NCBI GenBank assembly: GCA_900110395.1
Contig: FODP01000022.1
Location: forward strand, 47,632-111,631
Direction of reading: 5' to 3'
Length of the DNA: 64,000 bases
Source of the DNA: Rhodospirillales bacterium URHD0017
GTDB lineage: Bacteria > Pseudomonadota > Alphaproteobacteria > Reyranellales > Reyranellaceae
In this document: in pieces, positions 9,515-18,435 of the stretch
How the letters are laid out: each line of letters opens with the position of its first letter
Position numbering within the stretch: position 1 is the first letter of the stretch
Made by a program: the position numbers and the translations under genes
The notes under the pieces: model-generated
What the model was told of the DNA's origin: nothing
What the model saw: only the letters and a program-made list of their open reading frames with translations
The model's database searches: none

Positions 9515-10180
9515 ATGAATATTAGCCATGCAAAAACCCCTCGCGCGGTATTGTGGGATTTCGGAGGCGTCATCCTTTCCAGCCCGTTCGAGGCCTTCAA
9601 TCGTTACGAGGCCGAGATCGGCCTTCCCAAAGATTTCATTCGCGGCCTGAATGCGCGCAATGGCGACACCAATGCGTGGGCAAAAATGGAACGCAGCGAG
9701 GTTTCCCTCGAAGGCTTCGTCGAACTGTTCGAGGAGGAGGCACGCCAGCAGGGCCACACGCTCGACGGCTGGCGCATCCTTCAGTCACTGAGCGGCGACA
9801 TTCGGCCGCAGATGGTCGAGGCGCTGCGACGCTGCAGCCGCGCCTTCCGCGTCGCCTGCATCACCAACAACATGAAGCAGGGCGAAGGGCCCGGCATGGC
9901 GCGCGGCGCCGACAAGGCCCGCGCCGTCGCCGAGATCATGACGTTGTTCGAGCATGTCGTGGAATCGAGCAAGCTCGGGCTGCGCAAGCCCGATCCGCGC
10001 ATCTACCAGCACGCCTGCGACCTTTTGGGCGTGCCGCCGGAAGACTGCGTCTACCTCGACGATCTCGGCATCAACCTGAAGCCCGCCCGTGCGCTCGGCA
10101 TGCGCACGATCAAGGTCGGCGATCCCGACGTGGCGATCGACGAATTGCAGGCGATGGTCGGCATCCCCTTGCGTGGTTGA
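9515..10180 (+). CDS. HAD-superfamily hydrolase, subfamily IA
   Basis: It is 221 residues. HAD motif I is WDFGGVIL, in which the usual second Asp is replaced by Gly, as in the epoxide-hydrolase-N-domain/ACAD10-like group. Motif II is CITNN, motif III the Lys of SSKLGLRKPD, and motif IV YLDDLGIN. Because the general acid/base Asp is missing, phosphatase activity may be weak or different; this substitution is normal for the group. It lies 2 bp before recX, so the two are probably co-transcribed, which gives no functional clue. Confidence 0.82.
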   Translation: MNISHAKTPRAVLWDFGGVILSSPFEAFNRYEAEIGLPKDFIRGLNARNGDTNAWAKMERSEVSLEGFVELFEEEARQQGHTLDGWRILQSLSGDIRPQMVEALRRCSRAFRVACITNNMKQGEGPGMARGADKARAVAEIMTLFEHVVESSKLGLRKPDPRIYQHACDLLGVPPEDCVYLDDLGINLKPARALGMRTIKVGDPDVAIDELQAMVGIPLRG

Positions 10181-10182
10181 GC

Positions 10183-10737
10183 GTGAAACGTCCGGCGCGC
10201 CCGATCACGGCGAAGTACCTGCAGAACGCGGCAGCGTTCTATCTCGAGCGCTATCCCGCCACGGCCGAGGGCCTGCGCCGGGTGCTGGGCCGTCGGGTGC
10301 GCAAGGCCGAGATGGCCGACGCGCCGGTGATGGAGAATGTCGAGCAGGCCATCGAGGCGATCGTCGCGAAGTTCGTCGAGGCGGGCGCCCTCAACGACAA
10401 GGAGTTCGCCCAGACCAAGGCCCGCTCGCTGCATCAGCGCGGCACGTCGAGCCGATTGACGCGGCAGAAGCTCAAGCATGCCGGCGTCGACGGCGACACG
10501 CTCGATCGCGCGCTGGCGGCGCTCGATGAGGAACTCGATACCAATCCAGCCGAGCGCGAATGGCAGGCAGCCGTCGCGCTGGCGCGGCGGCGGCGATTCG
10601 GCCCGTTCCGGCCGGAAAAGGACCGCAAGGACAAGCGCCTGCGCGACCTCGCCGCGATGGCCCGCGCCGGCTTCGCCTTCGACATTGCCAAAAAGGTGAT
10701 CGACGCGAAGGACCCCGATGCACTGGACGAAGAGTGA
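10183..10737 (+). CDS. recX: Regulatory protein RecX
   Basis: Modulator that caps or inhibits RecA filaments. It is 184 residues from a GTG start at 10183, two bases after the HAD stop. The RecX three-helix repeats are visible: AAAFYLERYPATAEGLRRVLGRRV, then IVAKFVEAGALNDKEFAQTKARSLHQRGTSSRLTRQKL and the C-terminal ARRRRFGPFR. An upstream extension is open in the same frame but overlaps the HAD gene completely, so GTG is the sensible start. recA is not in the window. Confidence 0.85.
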   Translation: MKRPARPITAKYLQNAAAFYLERYPATAEGLRRVLGRRVRKAEMADAPVMENVEQAIEAIVAKFVEAGALNDKEFAQTKARSLHQRGTSSRLTRQKLKHAGVDGDTLDRALAALDEELDTNPAEREWQAAVALARRRRFGPFRPEKDRKDKRLRDLAAMARAGFAFDIAKKVIDAKDPDALDEE

Positions 10738-10770
10738 CGGGCTTGCTCTTCTCTTTAGCGATTCAGCCAA

Positions 10771-10794
10771 CCTCTCCCCCTAGCGGGGGCGAGG
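10771..10794. repeat. Short intergenic palindrome (half of the 15462 element)
   Basis: cctctccccc-tag-cgggggcgagg forms a hairpin between recX and the arsC-like gene. The same C/G-rich unit occurs as a full double palindrome at 15462-15553, so this looks like a partial copy of a dispersed intergenic repeat. Confidence 0.6.
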
Positions 10795-10819
10795 AGTCCG
10801 AATCGATGAGGGGGAAGCG

Positions 10820-11170
10820 ATGACCATCACGATCTGGCACAACCCGCGCTGCAGCAAATCGCGCGAGACGCTCGAGCTCCTGAAGAAGAAGGGTGTTGCG
10901 CCGCAGATCCGCGAATACCTCAAGGAGCCGCCCAGCAAGGCCGAGGTCGAGAAGCTTTTAGACATGGTCGGCGGCGAGCCCGGCGCGCTGATCCGCGACG
11001 GCGAGGCCGAGTTCAAGGCGCTCAAGAAAAAGAAGGCCGATCTCAGCCGCGCCGACATCGTGAAGGCGATCGCCGCTCACCCCGTCCTGCTGCAGCGGCC
11101 GATCGTCGTCTCGGGCAAGCGCGCGGCCATCGGCCGGCCGCCCGAAGCGGTGCTGCCGCTCCTGAAATAG
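10820..11170 (+). CDS. arsC: ArsC/Spx-family arsenate reductase-like protein
   Basis: Thioredoxin-fold protein of 116 residues. The catalytic cysteine is in HNPRCSKSRETLELL near residue 11. The substrate-binding arginine region near the C-terminus reads LLQRPIVVSGKRAAIGRPPE. This is the glutaredoxin-dependent ArsC class, which reduces arsenate to arsenite, although many stand-alone homologues (YffB-like) have no proven role. No arsB, arsR or arsH is nearby, so arsenic detoxification is not supported by context. The ribosome-binding site GGGGGAAG comes from the tail of an intergenic repeat. The adenylate cyclase starts 4 bp downstream. Confidence 0.85.
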   Translation: MTITIWHNPRCSKSRETLELLKKKGVAPQIREYLKEPPSKAEVEKLLDMVGGEPGALIRDGEAEFKALKKKKADLSRADIVKAIAAHPVLLQRPIVVSGKRAAIGRPPEAVLPLLK

Positions 11171-11174
11171 CGCC

Positions 11175-12842
11175 ATGGTCGGCCGGCTCCGCCTCTGGTC
11201 GGGCTATGTGCTGTTCTTCTATGTCGTCACGCATCTTCTGAATCACACGCTCGGCCTGATCTCGCTGCGCATACTCGAGGCGGGCCGGCACTGGTTCGTC
11301 CTCATGTGGCACAATCCGATCGGCCAGACCGTGCTCTACGGCGCGCTGTTCGGACATTTCTTCCTCGCCCTGTGGTCGCTCTACCGCAGGCGCGCGCTGA
11401 AGCTGTCGTCATGGGAATGGACGCAATGGATCCTGGGCGGGTTGATCATCCCGCTCGGCGCCATTCACGTCGTCGGAACCAGGCTCGCGCACGAACTCTA
11501 CGGCGTCGAGCCCGGCTATCCCTGGGTGCTGGGCTCGCTGGTGGCCGGCGACTGGACCGGCATCGTGCGGCAATTCGGGTTGCCCCTCGTCGTCTGGCTG
11601 CATGCCTGCATCGGCCTGCACTTCGCCTGGCGCCTGCGTCCGTGGTATCGCACCTGGCTGCCGCTGCTCTACGCCATCGCCCTGCTGGTGCCGGTCGGCG
11701 GCATCGCCGGCGCCGCCATCGCCTTGCGCGACGTCGCCGACCTCGCCCAACAGCCGGGGTTCCTCGCCAACCTGTTCGAGCGCGCACACGTGCCGACGCA
11801 GGAAGGCATCGCCAACCTCTACGCCATTTCGCGCAACCTGCAGATCGGCGCGCTGGTGCTGCTGGTCGGCGTGTTGAGCGCCCGGCCCTTGCGCGACCTG
11901 TGGGAGCGCCGCGCCGGCGTCGTCCGGCTCGACTACGACGAACGGCGCAGCGTCGCCCAGCCGACCGGCCTCACGATCCTCGAGATGAGCCGCGTCGCCG
12001 GCATCCCGCATGCCTCGGTGTGCGGCGGCCGCGGCCGCTGCTCGACCTGCCGGGTGCGCATCGGCGGCCAGGACCGCGCCAAGCTGCCCGCGGCCTCGCC
12101 CGACGAGCAGAAGGTGCTGGCGCGCGTCGGCGCGCCGGCCAACGTCCGGCTGGCCTGCCAGCTTCGCCCGCCCCCCGGCCATTATCGCGTGACGCCGCTG
12201 CTGCCGGCCTCGGCCGGCCCGGTGGAGGCCTATCGCCGCCAGCCTCAGGCGCATGGCGGCGAGCACTACGTCGCCATCCTGTTCGCCGATATCCGCGGCT
12301 TCACCTCGATCTCCGAAGGCAAGCTGCCCTACGACGTGGTGTTCTTGCTCAACCGCTATTTCCGGGCCACCGGTCAGGCCATCGAAGCGGCAGGCGGCCG
12401 GCTCGACAAGTTCATCGGCGACGGCGTGATGGCGATCTTCGGGCTCACCAGCGAGCCGCAGGCCGCCTGCCGGCAGGCGCTCGATGCGGCGCGGCGCATG
12501 GGCGATGCGCTGAGCGACCTCAACGAGGCAATGTCAGGCGACATCGACCAGCCGCTGCGCATCGGCATCGGGCTTCATTCCGGCCCGACCATCGTCGGCG
12601 AGATGGGCTATGCACGCGCCACGCACCTGACGGCGATCGGCGACACGGTGAACATCGCAAGCCGCCTGGAGACGCTGACCAAGGAATTCACCGCCGAGCT
12701 GGTCGTCTCACAGGAACTGCTGGATCGCGCCGGAGCCGATCTCAGCGCCTATGAGAGCCATGACGTCGAGATTCGCGGCCGGCAGGGCCGCCTGACCGTG
12801 CGCGCCGTCAAGAAAGTCAGTGAACTCACGGCATTGTCATGA
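11175..12842 (+). CDS. CyaC-like membrane adenylate cyclase with heme anchor and [2Fe-2S] domain
   Basis: It is 555 residues in three modules. Residues 1-240 are a hexahelical membrane anchor resembling the cytochrome b subunit of succinate:quinone oxidoreductase, with candidate heme-ligand histidines H20, H24, H61, H98, H106, H143 and H149. Residues 250-340 are a plant-type ferredoxin domain with C283, C289, C292 and C328. Residues 360-550 are a class III nucleotide cyclase, with metal-binding Asp372 (FADIRGFTS) and Asp416 (FIGDGVMAIFG). This matches CyaC of Sinorhizobium meliloti, whose activity follows the redox state of the quinone pool. Predicted role: inner-membrane redox sensor making cAMP. 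Crp/Fnr-type regulators lie elsewhere in the window, but no link can be shown. Confidence 0.88.
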   Translation: MVGRLRLWSGYVLFFYVVTHLLNHTLGLISLRILEAGRHWFVLMWHNPIGQTVLYGALFGHFFLALWSLYRRRALKLSSWEWTQWILGGLIIPLGAIHVVGTRLAHELYGVEPGYPWVLGSLVAGDWTGIVRQFGLPLVVWLHACIGLHFAWRLRPWYRTWLPLLYAIALLVPVGGIAGAAIALRDVADLAQQPGFLANLFERAHVPTQEGIANLYAISRNLQIGALVLLVGVLSARPLRDLWERRAGVVRLDYDERRSVAQPTGLTILEMSRVAGIPHASVCGGRGRCSTCRVRIGGQDRAKLPAASPDEQKVLARVGAPANVRLACQLRPPPGHYRVTPLLPASAGPVEAYRRQPQAHGGEHYVAILFADIRGFTSISEGKLPYDVVFLLNRYFRATGQAIEAAGGRLDKFIGDGVMAIFGLTSEPQAACRQALDAARRMGDALSDLNEAMSGDIDQPLRIGIGLHSGPTIVGEMGYARATHLTAIGDTVNIASRLETLTKEFTAELVVSQELLDRAGADLSAYESHDVEIRGRQGRLTVRAVKKVSELTALS

Positions 12843-12901
12843 AATTTTCGTTGCCCGGCACGGGTATCAAGCGACAATCCCGCGACCTCAGGAGGTAGAC
12901 C

Positions 12902-13396
12902 ATGCGTCTGACCCTTTTTGCTTCGGCGGCATTGCTCGCTCTTGGACTTCCGATTGCCACCTTCGCCGCCGGTGGCGGCGCCGATCCGCCAAGGCCAGTG
13001 GCGGCCACGCCCGCGGCGCCGGCCGATCCGAACTTCGCGCAGGCCAAGGCGATGATCGAGGCCAGGAACTACCCTCCGGCGATCCCGCTGCTGCAGCAGG
13101 TCGTCCAGCGCGACCCGCGCAACGCCGATGCCTACAATCTTCTGGGCTTCGCCACGCGCGCGTCGGGAAACCCGCAGGGCTCGCTGCAGTACTACCAGCA
13201 GGCGCTGGCGATCGACGCGCGCCATCTCGGGGCGCACGAATATCTCGGCGAGGCCTACCTGATGCTCAATCAGCCGGCCGAAGCCGACAAGATGCTGGCG
13301 CGGCTCAATTCGCTCTGCGTCTTCGGCTGCGCCGAGTACCGCATGCTCAAGGCGGCGATTGCCACCTACCAGCAGGGCAAGAAGCCGACCAACTGA
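12902..13396 (+). CDS. Periplasmic TPR-repeat protein
   Basis: It is 164 residues. A signal peptide of about 22 residues (MRLTLFASAALLALGLPIATFAA) precedes a Pro/Ala linker and two to three TPR units, residues 48-140: ARNYPPAIPLLQQVVQRDPRNADAYNLLG, GNPQGSLQYYQQALAIDARHLGAHEYLG, then a degenerate unit ending in a Cys pair (LCVFGCAEY). The AGGAGG ribosome-binding site is excellent. TPRs mediate protein contacts and the partner is unknown. It follows the cyclase gene by 59 bp and may be co-transcribed. Confidence 0.78.
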   Translation: MRLTLFASAALLALGLPIATFAAGGGADPPRPVAATPAAPADPNFAQAKAMIEARNYPPAIPLLQQVVQRDPRNADAYNLLGFATRASGNPQGSLQYYQQALAIDARHLGAHEYLGEAYLMLNQPAEADKMLARLNSLCVFGCAEYRMLKAAIATYQQGKKPTN

Positions 13397-13410
13397 TTTC
13401 CAGCCGACGC

Positions 13411-13432
13411 CGACCGTGTGAAGACACGGTCG
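13411..13432 (+). terminator. Hairpin after the TPR gene
   Basis: cgaccgtgt-gaag-acacggtcg is a perfect 9-bp stem 15 bp past the TPR stop. No U-tract follows, so it is a weak terminator candidate separating the cyclase group from the transporter operon. Confidence 0.4.
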
Positions 13433-13548
13433 CGCTGTCGCCTGCGCCATCCCCCGCGTCGCGGATTTGACGCGCCCTATGACCGTGACTAGCGTCACCG
13501 GCGAAAGCGGCCGCATGCAATGACGCGCCGTCACTCATGGGGGAAACG

Positions 13549-15438
13549 ATGCGCATTTGGCGTTACATCGCGATGTTCCTGTTCGTGGGTTGCCTGGCCG
13601 GCGAGGCCTCGGCGCAGAACACGATCTCGAACCTGCCGCGCAAGGAGACGTTGATCGTCGAGAACCCCGAGGGGACGATCAAGAACGCGGGCTGGTTCAA
13701 CATCTGGGCGATCAACGCCGGCGGCCAGTCGACCGGCCTGCACCAGCTCGGCATGGACACCTTCTGGTACATCGACCCGCAGAAGGGCGTCGACGGTGTG
13801 TGGGACAACTCGCTGGCCGCCGACAAGCCGATCTACAACGCCGACTTCACCGAGATGACGGTGAAGCTGCGCAAGGGGATCTTCTGGAGCGACGGAGTCG
13901 AGTTCAGCGCCGCCGACGTCCTCTACACCATCCAGACCCACATGAAGACCAACGGCCTGCGCTGGAGCGCGCCGGTGCAGGTCAATGTCGCCGAAGTGTC
14001 CGCGCCCGACGACAGCACGGTCGTCTTCAAGCTGAAGAAGCCCAACTCGCGTTTCCATGCGCTGTTCACGGTGCGCTGGAACGCCATGTGGATGATGCCC
14101 AAGCACGTCTTCGAGAAGGCCGGCGATCCGCTGAAGTTCGCCAACGATCCGCCGGTGACCTTGGGCGCCTATACGCTCAATTCCTACGATCCCAACGGCA
14201 AGTGGTTCATTTGGCAGAAACGGCCGGACTGGCAGCGCACCACCGTCGCGCGCTTCGGCGAACCCGGGCCCAAGTACGTCGCCTACGTCGATCCCGGTCC
14301 GCCCGACAAGCGCGTCATCGCGCAGATGAACCACGAGCTCGACATCATCCACGACGTCTCGCCCGAGGGCATGTTCACGCTCGCCAAGCAGTCCAAGACC
14401 TCGCACGGCTGGTTCAAGGGCTTCCCCTATGCCCATCCCGATCCGACCTTGCCGGCTGTCGTGCTCAACGCCCAGAACGAGATGTTCAAGAGCCGCGACG
14501 TGCGCTGGGCCCTGGCGTTGCTGATCGACATCAAGGCGGTGTCGATGGCGTCGTACCGCGGCGCCGCGACCATCTCGGCGATCGGCGTGCCGCCCACCGG
14601 TTCGGCGCCGGACGTCTACCACGCGCCGCTCGAGGCCTGGCTGAAGGATTTCGAGATCGACACCGGCAAGCGCAAGGTGAAGCCGTACGATCCCACCATC
14701 GGCAAGCAGATCGCCGACAGCCTGCGGCCCTCGCTCGGCGAGCAGATCCCGAGCAGTGCCGACGAGATCGCCAAGTCGTTCGGACGCGGCTGGTGGAAGC
14801 CCAACCCGCAGGCCGCGCAGGAGCTGCTGGAGCGCGCCGGCTACAGCAAGAAGGGCGACAAGTGGTTCATGCCCGACGGCAAGCCGTTCTCCATCAAGCT
14901 GATGGTCGAGGGCGAAGGCCGGCCGGTCATGACCCGCGCCGGCAGCATGATCACCCAGCAATGGCGCCAGTTCGGCATCGACGCCTCGACCGTGGTGGCG
15001 CAAGGCAGCATGGTCGACCGCCGCGCCGCCGGCGACTTCGAGGCCATGATCACCTGGAGCGTCGAGACCTGGGGCGGCCATCCCGACCTGTCGTTCTTCC
15101 TCGACAGCTGGCACTCGCAGTTCGTCGCCCAGCCCGGCAAACCGCAACCGCCGCGCAACTGGCAGCGCTGGACCAACCCCGAGCTCGACAAGATCATCGA
15201 ACAGGTCCGCCAGACCGGCTTCGACGATCCCAAAGGCCTCGAGCTCGGCCGCGACTACGTGAAGCTCGTGGTGCGCGAGATGCCGACCATTCCGCTGATG
15301 TCGTACAACGTCTTCACCGTGATGGACGACACCTACTGGACCGGCTACCCGAACGCCGCGACGGCGCCGTACACCGATCCGGTGCCCAACTGGGCCAACA
15401 CCAAGTACATGATGGTGAAGCTGAAGCCGAAGCAGTGA
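13549..15438 (+). CDS. ABC transporter substrate-binding protein, family 5 (peptide/oligosaccharide)
   Basis: Periplasmic receptor of about 629 residues. Signal peptide MRIWRYIAMFLFVGCLAGEASAQ is cleaved near residue 23. The SBP_bac_5 fold is marked by FTEMTVKLRKGIFWSDG, FSAADVLYTIQT and AYTLNSYDPNGKWF. I prefer the ATG at 13549 to the one at 13537, because GGGGGAAACG precedes it. Family-5 receptors bind peptides, opines or oligosaccharides. The permease, ATPase and arabinofuranosidase genes downstream suggest arabinose-containing oligosaccharides as ligand; this is inference. Confidence 0.88.
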   Translation: MRIWRYIAMFLFVGCLAGEASAQNTISNLPRKETLIVENPEGTIKNAGWFNIWAINAGGQSTGLHQLGMDTFWYIDPQKGVDGVWDNSLAADKPIYNADFTEMTVKLRKGIFWSDGVEFSAADVLYTIQTHMKTNGLRWSAPVQVNVAEVSAPDDSTVVFKLKKPNSRFHALFTVRWNAMWMMPKHVFEKAGDPLKFANDPPVTLGAYTLNSYDPNGKWFIWQKRPDWQRTTVARFGEPGPKYVAYVDPGPPDKRVIAQMNHELDIIHDVSPEGMFTLAKQSKTSHGWFKGFPYAHPDPTLPAVVLNAQNEMFKSRDVRWALALLIDIKAVSMASYRGAATISAIGVPPTGSAPDVYHAPLEAWLKDFEIDTGKRKVKPYDPTIGKQIADSLRPSLGEQIPSSADEIAKSFGRGWWKPNPQAAQELLERAGYSKKGDKWFMPDGKPFSIKLMVEGEGRPVMTRAGSMITQQWRQFGIDASTVVAQGSMVDRRAAGDFEAMITWSVETWGGHPDLSFFLDSWHSQFVAQPGKPQPPRNWQRWTNPELDKIIEQVRQTGFDDPKGLELGRDYVKLVVREMPTIPLMSYNVFTVMDDTYWTGYPNAATAPYTDPVPNWANTKYMMVKLKPKQ

Positions 15439-15461
15439 GCTCACAGCCTCTCGTTCATGCT

Positions 15462-15553
15462 CCTCTCCCCCGCTAGGGGGAGAGGTTGAGTGAGGGGGTT
15501 GCACGAGCTTTCGAAGCCCCCTCACCTAACCTCTCCCCCTGGCGGGGAAGAGG
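15462..15553. repeat. Large imperfect inverted repeat between SBP and permease genes
   Basis: Two 37-base arms (15462-15498 and 15517-15553) are reverse complements with only about three mismatches. Each arm is itself a hairpin of the form ctctccccc-gctag-ggggagag. The 18-base centre is ttgcacgagctttcgaag. It lies within the operon, where it could stabilise the upstream mRNA or attenuate expression of the permeases. Related fragment at 10771. Confidence 0.75.
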
Positions 15554-15575
15554 AACATGAGTTGCGTGCACTCGA

Positions 15576-16583
15576 ATGATTTCCGGCTATCCGCTCTACC
15601 TCCTGGGCCGCCTCGGGCAGTTCGCCCTGGTCGTGTTCATCGGCATCAACATCGCCTTCATCGTCACCCACGCCACGCCGATCGACCCGGTCGAGCAGTC
15701 GATCGCCGCCGCCACCCAGTTCGGCAGCACCAGCCCCGAGGCGATCGCGCTGATGCGCCAGTCGCTGAAGGAGCTCTATGGCCTCGAGGGTGGCCTCGCC
15801 GAGCAGTACGCCTCGTTCTGGCGCCGCGTCGCGGTCGGCGACTTCGGGCCCTCGCTGTCGGCCTTCCCGACGCCGGTATCGGTGCTGATCGGCCGCGCGC
15901 TGCCGTGGACGGTATCGCTGCTGGTGGTCTCGACCCTGCTCACCTGGGCGCTCGGCAACCTGCTGGGCGGGCTGGCCGGCTATTACGCCAAGAACCGCAC
16001 CTTGCGCCTCGCCGGCCTGCTGGCGATGGCCTTCCATCCCATCCCCTACTACATCGTGGCCTTCCTGCTGCTCATCGTGTTCGGCTACCTGTGGCCGGTG
16101 CTGCCGATCAGCGGCGGCTACAAGATGAACATGGCGCGCGACTGGAGCTGGGAGTTCATCGGCAGCCTGCTGATCCACGGCATCCTGCCGGTCTGCTCGC
16201 TGGCGCTGGTCGGGCTGGGCGGCTGGTTCATGGGCATGCGCTCGCTGGTCTCCAACATCGTCACCGAGGACTACGTCACCTATGCCGAGCTGGGCGGCGT
16301 GAAGCGCGGCCGCATTCTCGGCTCCTACGTCATGCGCAACGCCCTGGTGCCGCAGATCACCGGGCTCGCCATGTCGCTCGGCGCCATCTTCAACGGCGCC
16401 ATCATCACCGAGCAGGTCTTCGGCTATCCGGGCGTCGGCACGCTCCTGGTGTCAGCCGTCCATGTCGGCGACTACAGCCTGGTGCTGGGCATCACCACGG
16501 TGTCGATCGTGGCGGTGTCGCTGGCCGTGCTGCTGATCGACCTGCTCTATCCGCTGCTCGATCCACGCGTGAAGGCGCGCTGA
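15576..16583 (+). CDS. ABC transporter permease (DppB/OppB type)
   Basis: Inner-membrane permease of 335 residues. The N-terminal helix GRLGQFALVVFIGINIAFIVTHATPIDP, with a following HATP-type periplasmic loop, is typical of DppB. The binding-protein-dependent transport signature is in YAELGGVKRGRILGSYVMRNALVPQITGLA (EAA loop, about residue 240). It pairs with the downstream DppC-type permease. The ribosome-binding site is weak and the start lies just past the big inverted repeat, so the start is a little uncertain. Confidence 0.87.
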   Translation: MISGYPLYLLGRLGQFALVVFIGINIAFIVTHATPIDPVEQSIAAATQFGSTSPEAIALMRQSLKELYGLEGGLAEQYASFWRRVAVGDFGPSLSAFPTPVSVLIGRALPWTVSLLVVSTLLTWALGNLLGGLAGYYAKNRTLRLAGLLAMAFHPIPYYIVAFLLLIVFGYLWPVLPISGGYKMNMARDWSWEFIGSLLIHGILPVCSLALVGLGGWFMGMRSLVSNIVTEDYVTYAELGGVKRGRILGSYVMRNALVPQITGLAMSLGAIFNGAIITEQVFGYPGVGTLLVSAVHVGDYSLVLGITTVSIVAVSLAVLLIDLLYPLLDPRVKAR

Positions 16584-16585
16584 GG

Positions 16586-17443
16586 ATGGGCCGCTCCTTC
16601 CTCGACCTGCTGCGCCTCAATCGCCAGTTCGCCGCCGGCGTCGTGCTGCTGTCGCTGGTGACGCTGTTCGCGCTGCTGTCGTTCGTCTCGCCCTATCCAC
16701 CCAACGATTCGTTCGTCGTGCCGCCCGACCTGCCGCCGTCGTGGACCAATCTCATGGGCACGACGTCGCGCGGCCAGGACCTGTTCTGGCTGCTGACCTT
16801 CGCCATCCGCAACACGCTGCTGTTCGGCATCACCGTCGCGGTGATCAGCCGGATCCTGGCGTTGGTCATCGGCCTGGTCGCGGGCTACTCGGGCGGCCTG
16901 GTCGACCGGGCACTGATGTCGATCAACGACACCTTCATCGTCATCCCGCTGTTTCCCATCCTGGTGCTGTTCTACTTCGTCATGAAGGACCACATGTCGT
17001 GGAGCCTTCTGGCGCTGATGATGGCCTGCCTGGGCTGGGCCTATGACGCGCGCCTGATCCGTTCGGTCGCGCTCAGCCTGCGCACCCGCGAGTTCACCGA
17101 AACCGGCATCTTCTCGGGCATGAGCATGCGCCGGATCCTGGTCGAGGAGCACCTGCCCTACGTGCTGCCGATCGTGTTCTCGACCACCATGAACAACATC
17201 AACTGGTCGATCGGCTTCGAAGTGACACTGTCGGTGCTGGGCTTCACCGACATCAACACGCCGACCGTCGGTGTCCTGATCTACTGGGCCAACCAGCACA
17301 CCGCCCTGGTCGCCGGCATCTGGTGGTGGATCTTCTTTCCCGTGCTGCTGGTGATCCTGACCTTCATCGGCCTCTTCCTGCTGGCGGTGTCGATGAACGA
17401 GCATATCGACCCGCGCAGCCGCCTCGGCCGGAGCGAAGGATGA
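16586..17443 (+). CDS. ABC transporter permease (DppC/OppC type)
   Basis: Second permease of the transporter, 285 residues. It has N-terminal helix VVLLSLVTLFALLSFVSPY, the conserved LMGTTSRGQDLFWLL (the DppC GTD.GRD motif), and the EAA loop TGIFSGMSMRRILVEEHLPYVLP. The start at 16586 has GAGG upstream and leaves 2 bp after the first permease. A longer open frame from 15557 is a shadow of that gene. Its stop overlaps the first ATPase start (ATGA-type). Confidence 0.87.
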   Translation: MGRSFLDLLRLNRQFAAGVVLLSLVTLFALLSFVSPYPPNDSFVVPPDLPPSWTNLMGTTSRGQDLFWLLTFAIRNTLLFGITVAVISRILALVIGLVAGYSGGLVDRALMSINDTFIVIPLFPILVLFYFVMKDHMSWSLLALMMACLGWAYDARLIRSVALSLRTREFTETGIFSGMSMRRILVEEHLPYVLPIVFSTTMNNINWSIGFEVTLSVLGFTDINTPTVGVLIYWANQHTALVAGIWWWIFFPVLLVILTFIGLFLLAVSMNEHIDPRSRLGRSEG

Positions 17444-18435
17444 GCGCGCCCGTCCTGGAAGTCTCGGGCCTGCGCGCCTACTACCGCACCTCGGCGTTCG
17501 GCACCCGCCGCGAAGTGCGCGCGGTCGACGACGTCGACTTGCGAATCGAGGCCGGCGAGATCTACGGCCTGGCGGGCGAATCGAGCTGCGGCAAGACCAC
17601 CCTCATCAAGACCATCGCCAACGCCATACAGCCGCCGCTCGAGGTGCTGGCAGGCTCGGTGGTCTTCAACTTCAGGGACCAGCGGATCGACATGCATGGC
17701 GCCAGCCGCGAGGAGCTGCGCGACATCCGCTGGAAGCGGCTGAGCTACATCATGCAGGGCTCGATGAACGTGCTGAACCCGGTGCGCCGGGTCCGCCACG
17801 CCTTCGTCGACTTCGCCTTCCGTCATATCGGCCGGTCGAAGGCCGAGTTCCTCGACATCGTGCGCGCCCACCTGCGGCGCCTGCATCTCGAGCCCGACGT
17901 GCTCGATGCCTATCCGCACCAGCTCTCGGGCGGCATGCGGCAGCGCGTCACCATCGCGCTCGCCACCGTGTGCCGGCCCGAATTCATCATCGCCGACGAG
18001 CCGACCACGGCGCTCGACGTCGTCGTGCAGAAGGGCGTGCTGGCGATGATCCACTCGGTGCAGCGTGAGATGGGCTCCTCGGTCATCTTCGTCACCCACG
18101 ACATGGCGGTGCACGCCAACCTCACCGACCGCCTCGGCATCATGTATGGCGGCCGCCTGGTCGAGGAGGGCCGCACCGCCGACGTCTTCCGCCGGCCACG
18201 TCACCCCTACACCGCGCACTTGATCGCGAGCCTGCCGCGCCTGGGCGATGCCGCGCCCAAGGAAGGGCTGACCGGCGCCCCGCCCAACCTTGCCGATCCG
18301 CCGCCTGGCTGCCGCTTCCATCCGCGCTGTCCGCTGGCCAGCGACATCTGCCGCCGCGAGGTCCCGCCGATGACGGAGCGCGCGCCGGGCCACCGCGCCG
18401 CCTGCTTCCACAGCGACCAGGTGTCGCCGCCATGA
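17440..18435 (+). CDS. ABC transporter ATP-binding protein (DppD/OppD type)
   Basis: Cytoplasmic ATPase of 331 residues. Walker A is GESSCGKTT (Ser and Cys in place of the usual Gly-Ser), the signature is YPHQLSGGMRQRV, Walker B is FIIADEPTTALD, and the H-loop is VIFVTHDM. The C-terminal oligopeptide-transporter extension, with the cysteine-rich CRFHPRCPLASDIC and AACF, usually binds an Fe-S cluster or metal. It overlaps both neighbours by 4 bp. Confidence 0.88.
   Translation: MSAPVLEVSGLRAYYRTSAFGTRREVRAVDDVDLRIEAGEIYGLAGESSCGKTTLIKTIANAIQPPLEVLAGSVVFNFRDQRIDMHGASREELRDIRWKRLSYIMQGSMNVLNPVRRVRHAFVDFAFRHIGRSKAEFLDIVRAHLRRLHLEPDVLDAYPHQLSGGMRQRVTIALATVCRPEFIIADEPTTALDVVVQKGVLAMIHSVQREMGSSVIFVTHDMAVHANLTDRLGIMYGGRLVEEGRTADVFRRPRHPYTAHLIASLPRLGDAAPKEGLTGAPPNLADPPPGCRFHPRCPLASDICRREVPPMTERAPGHRAACFHSDQVSPP

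Noticed and set aside
13531..15525. A 664-codon reverse frame over the substrate-binding protein
   Set aside because: Antisense shadow; the forward strand encodes a complete SBP_bac_5 protein with a signal peptide.
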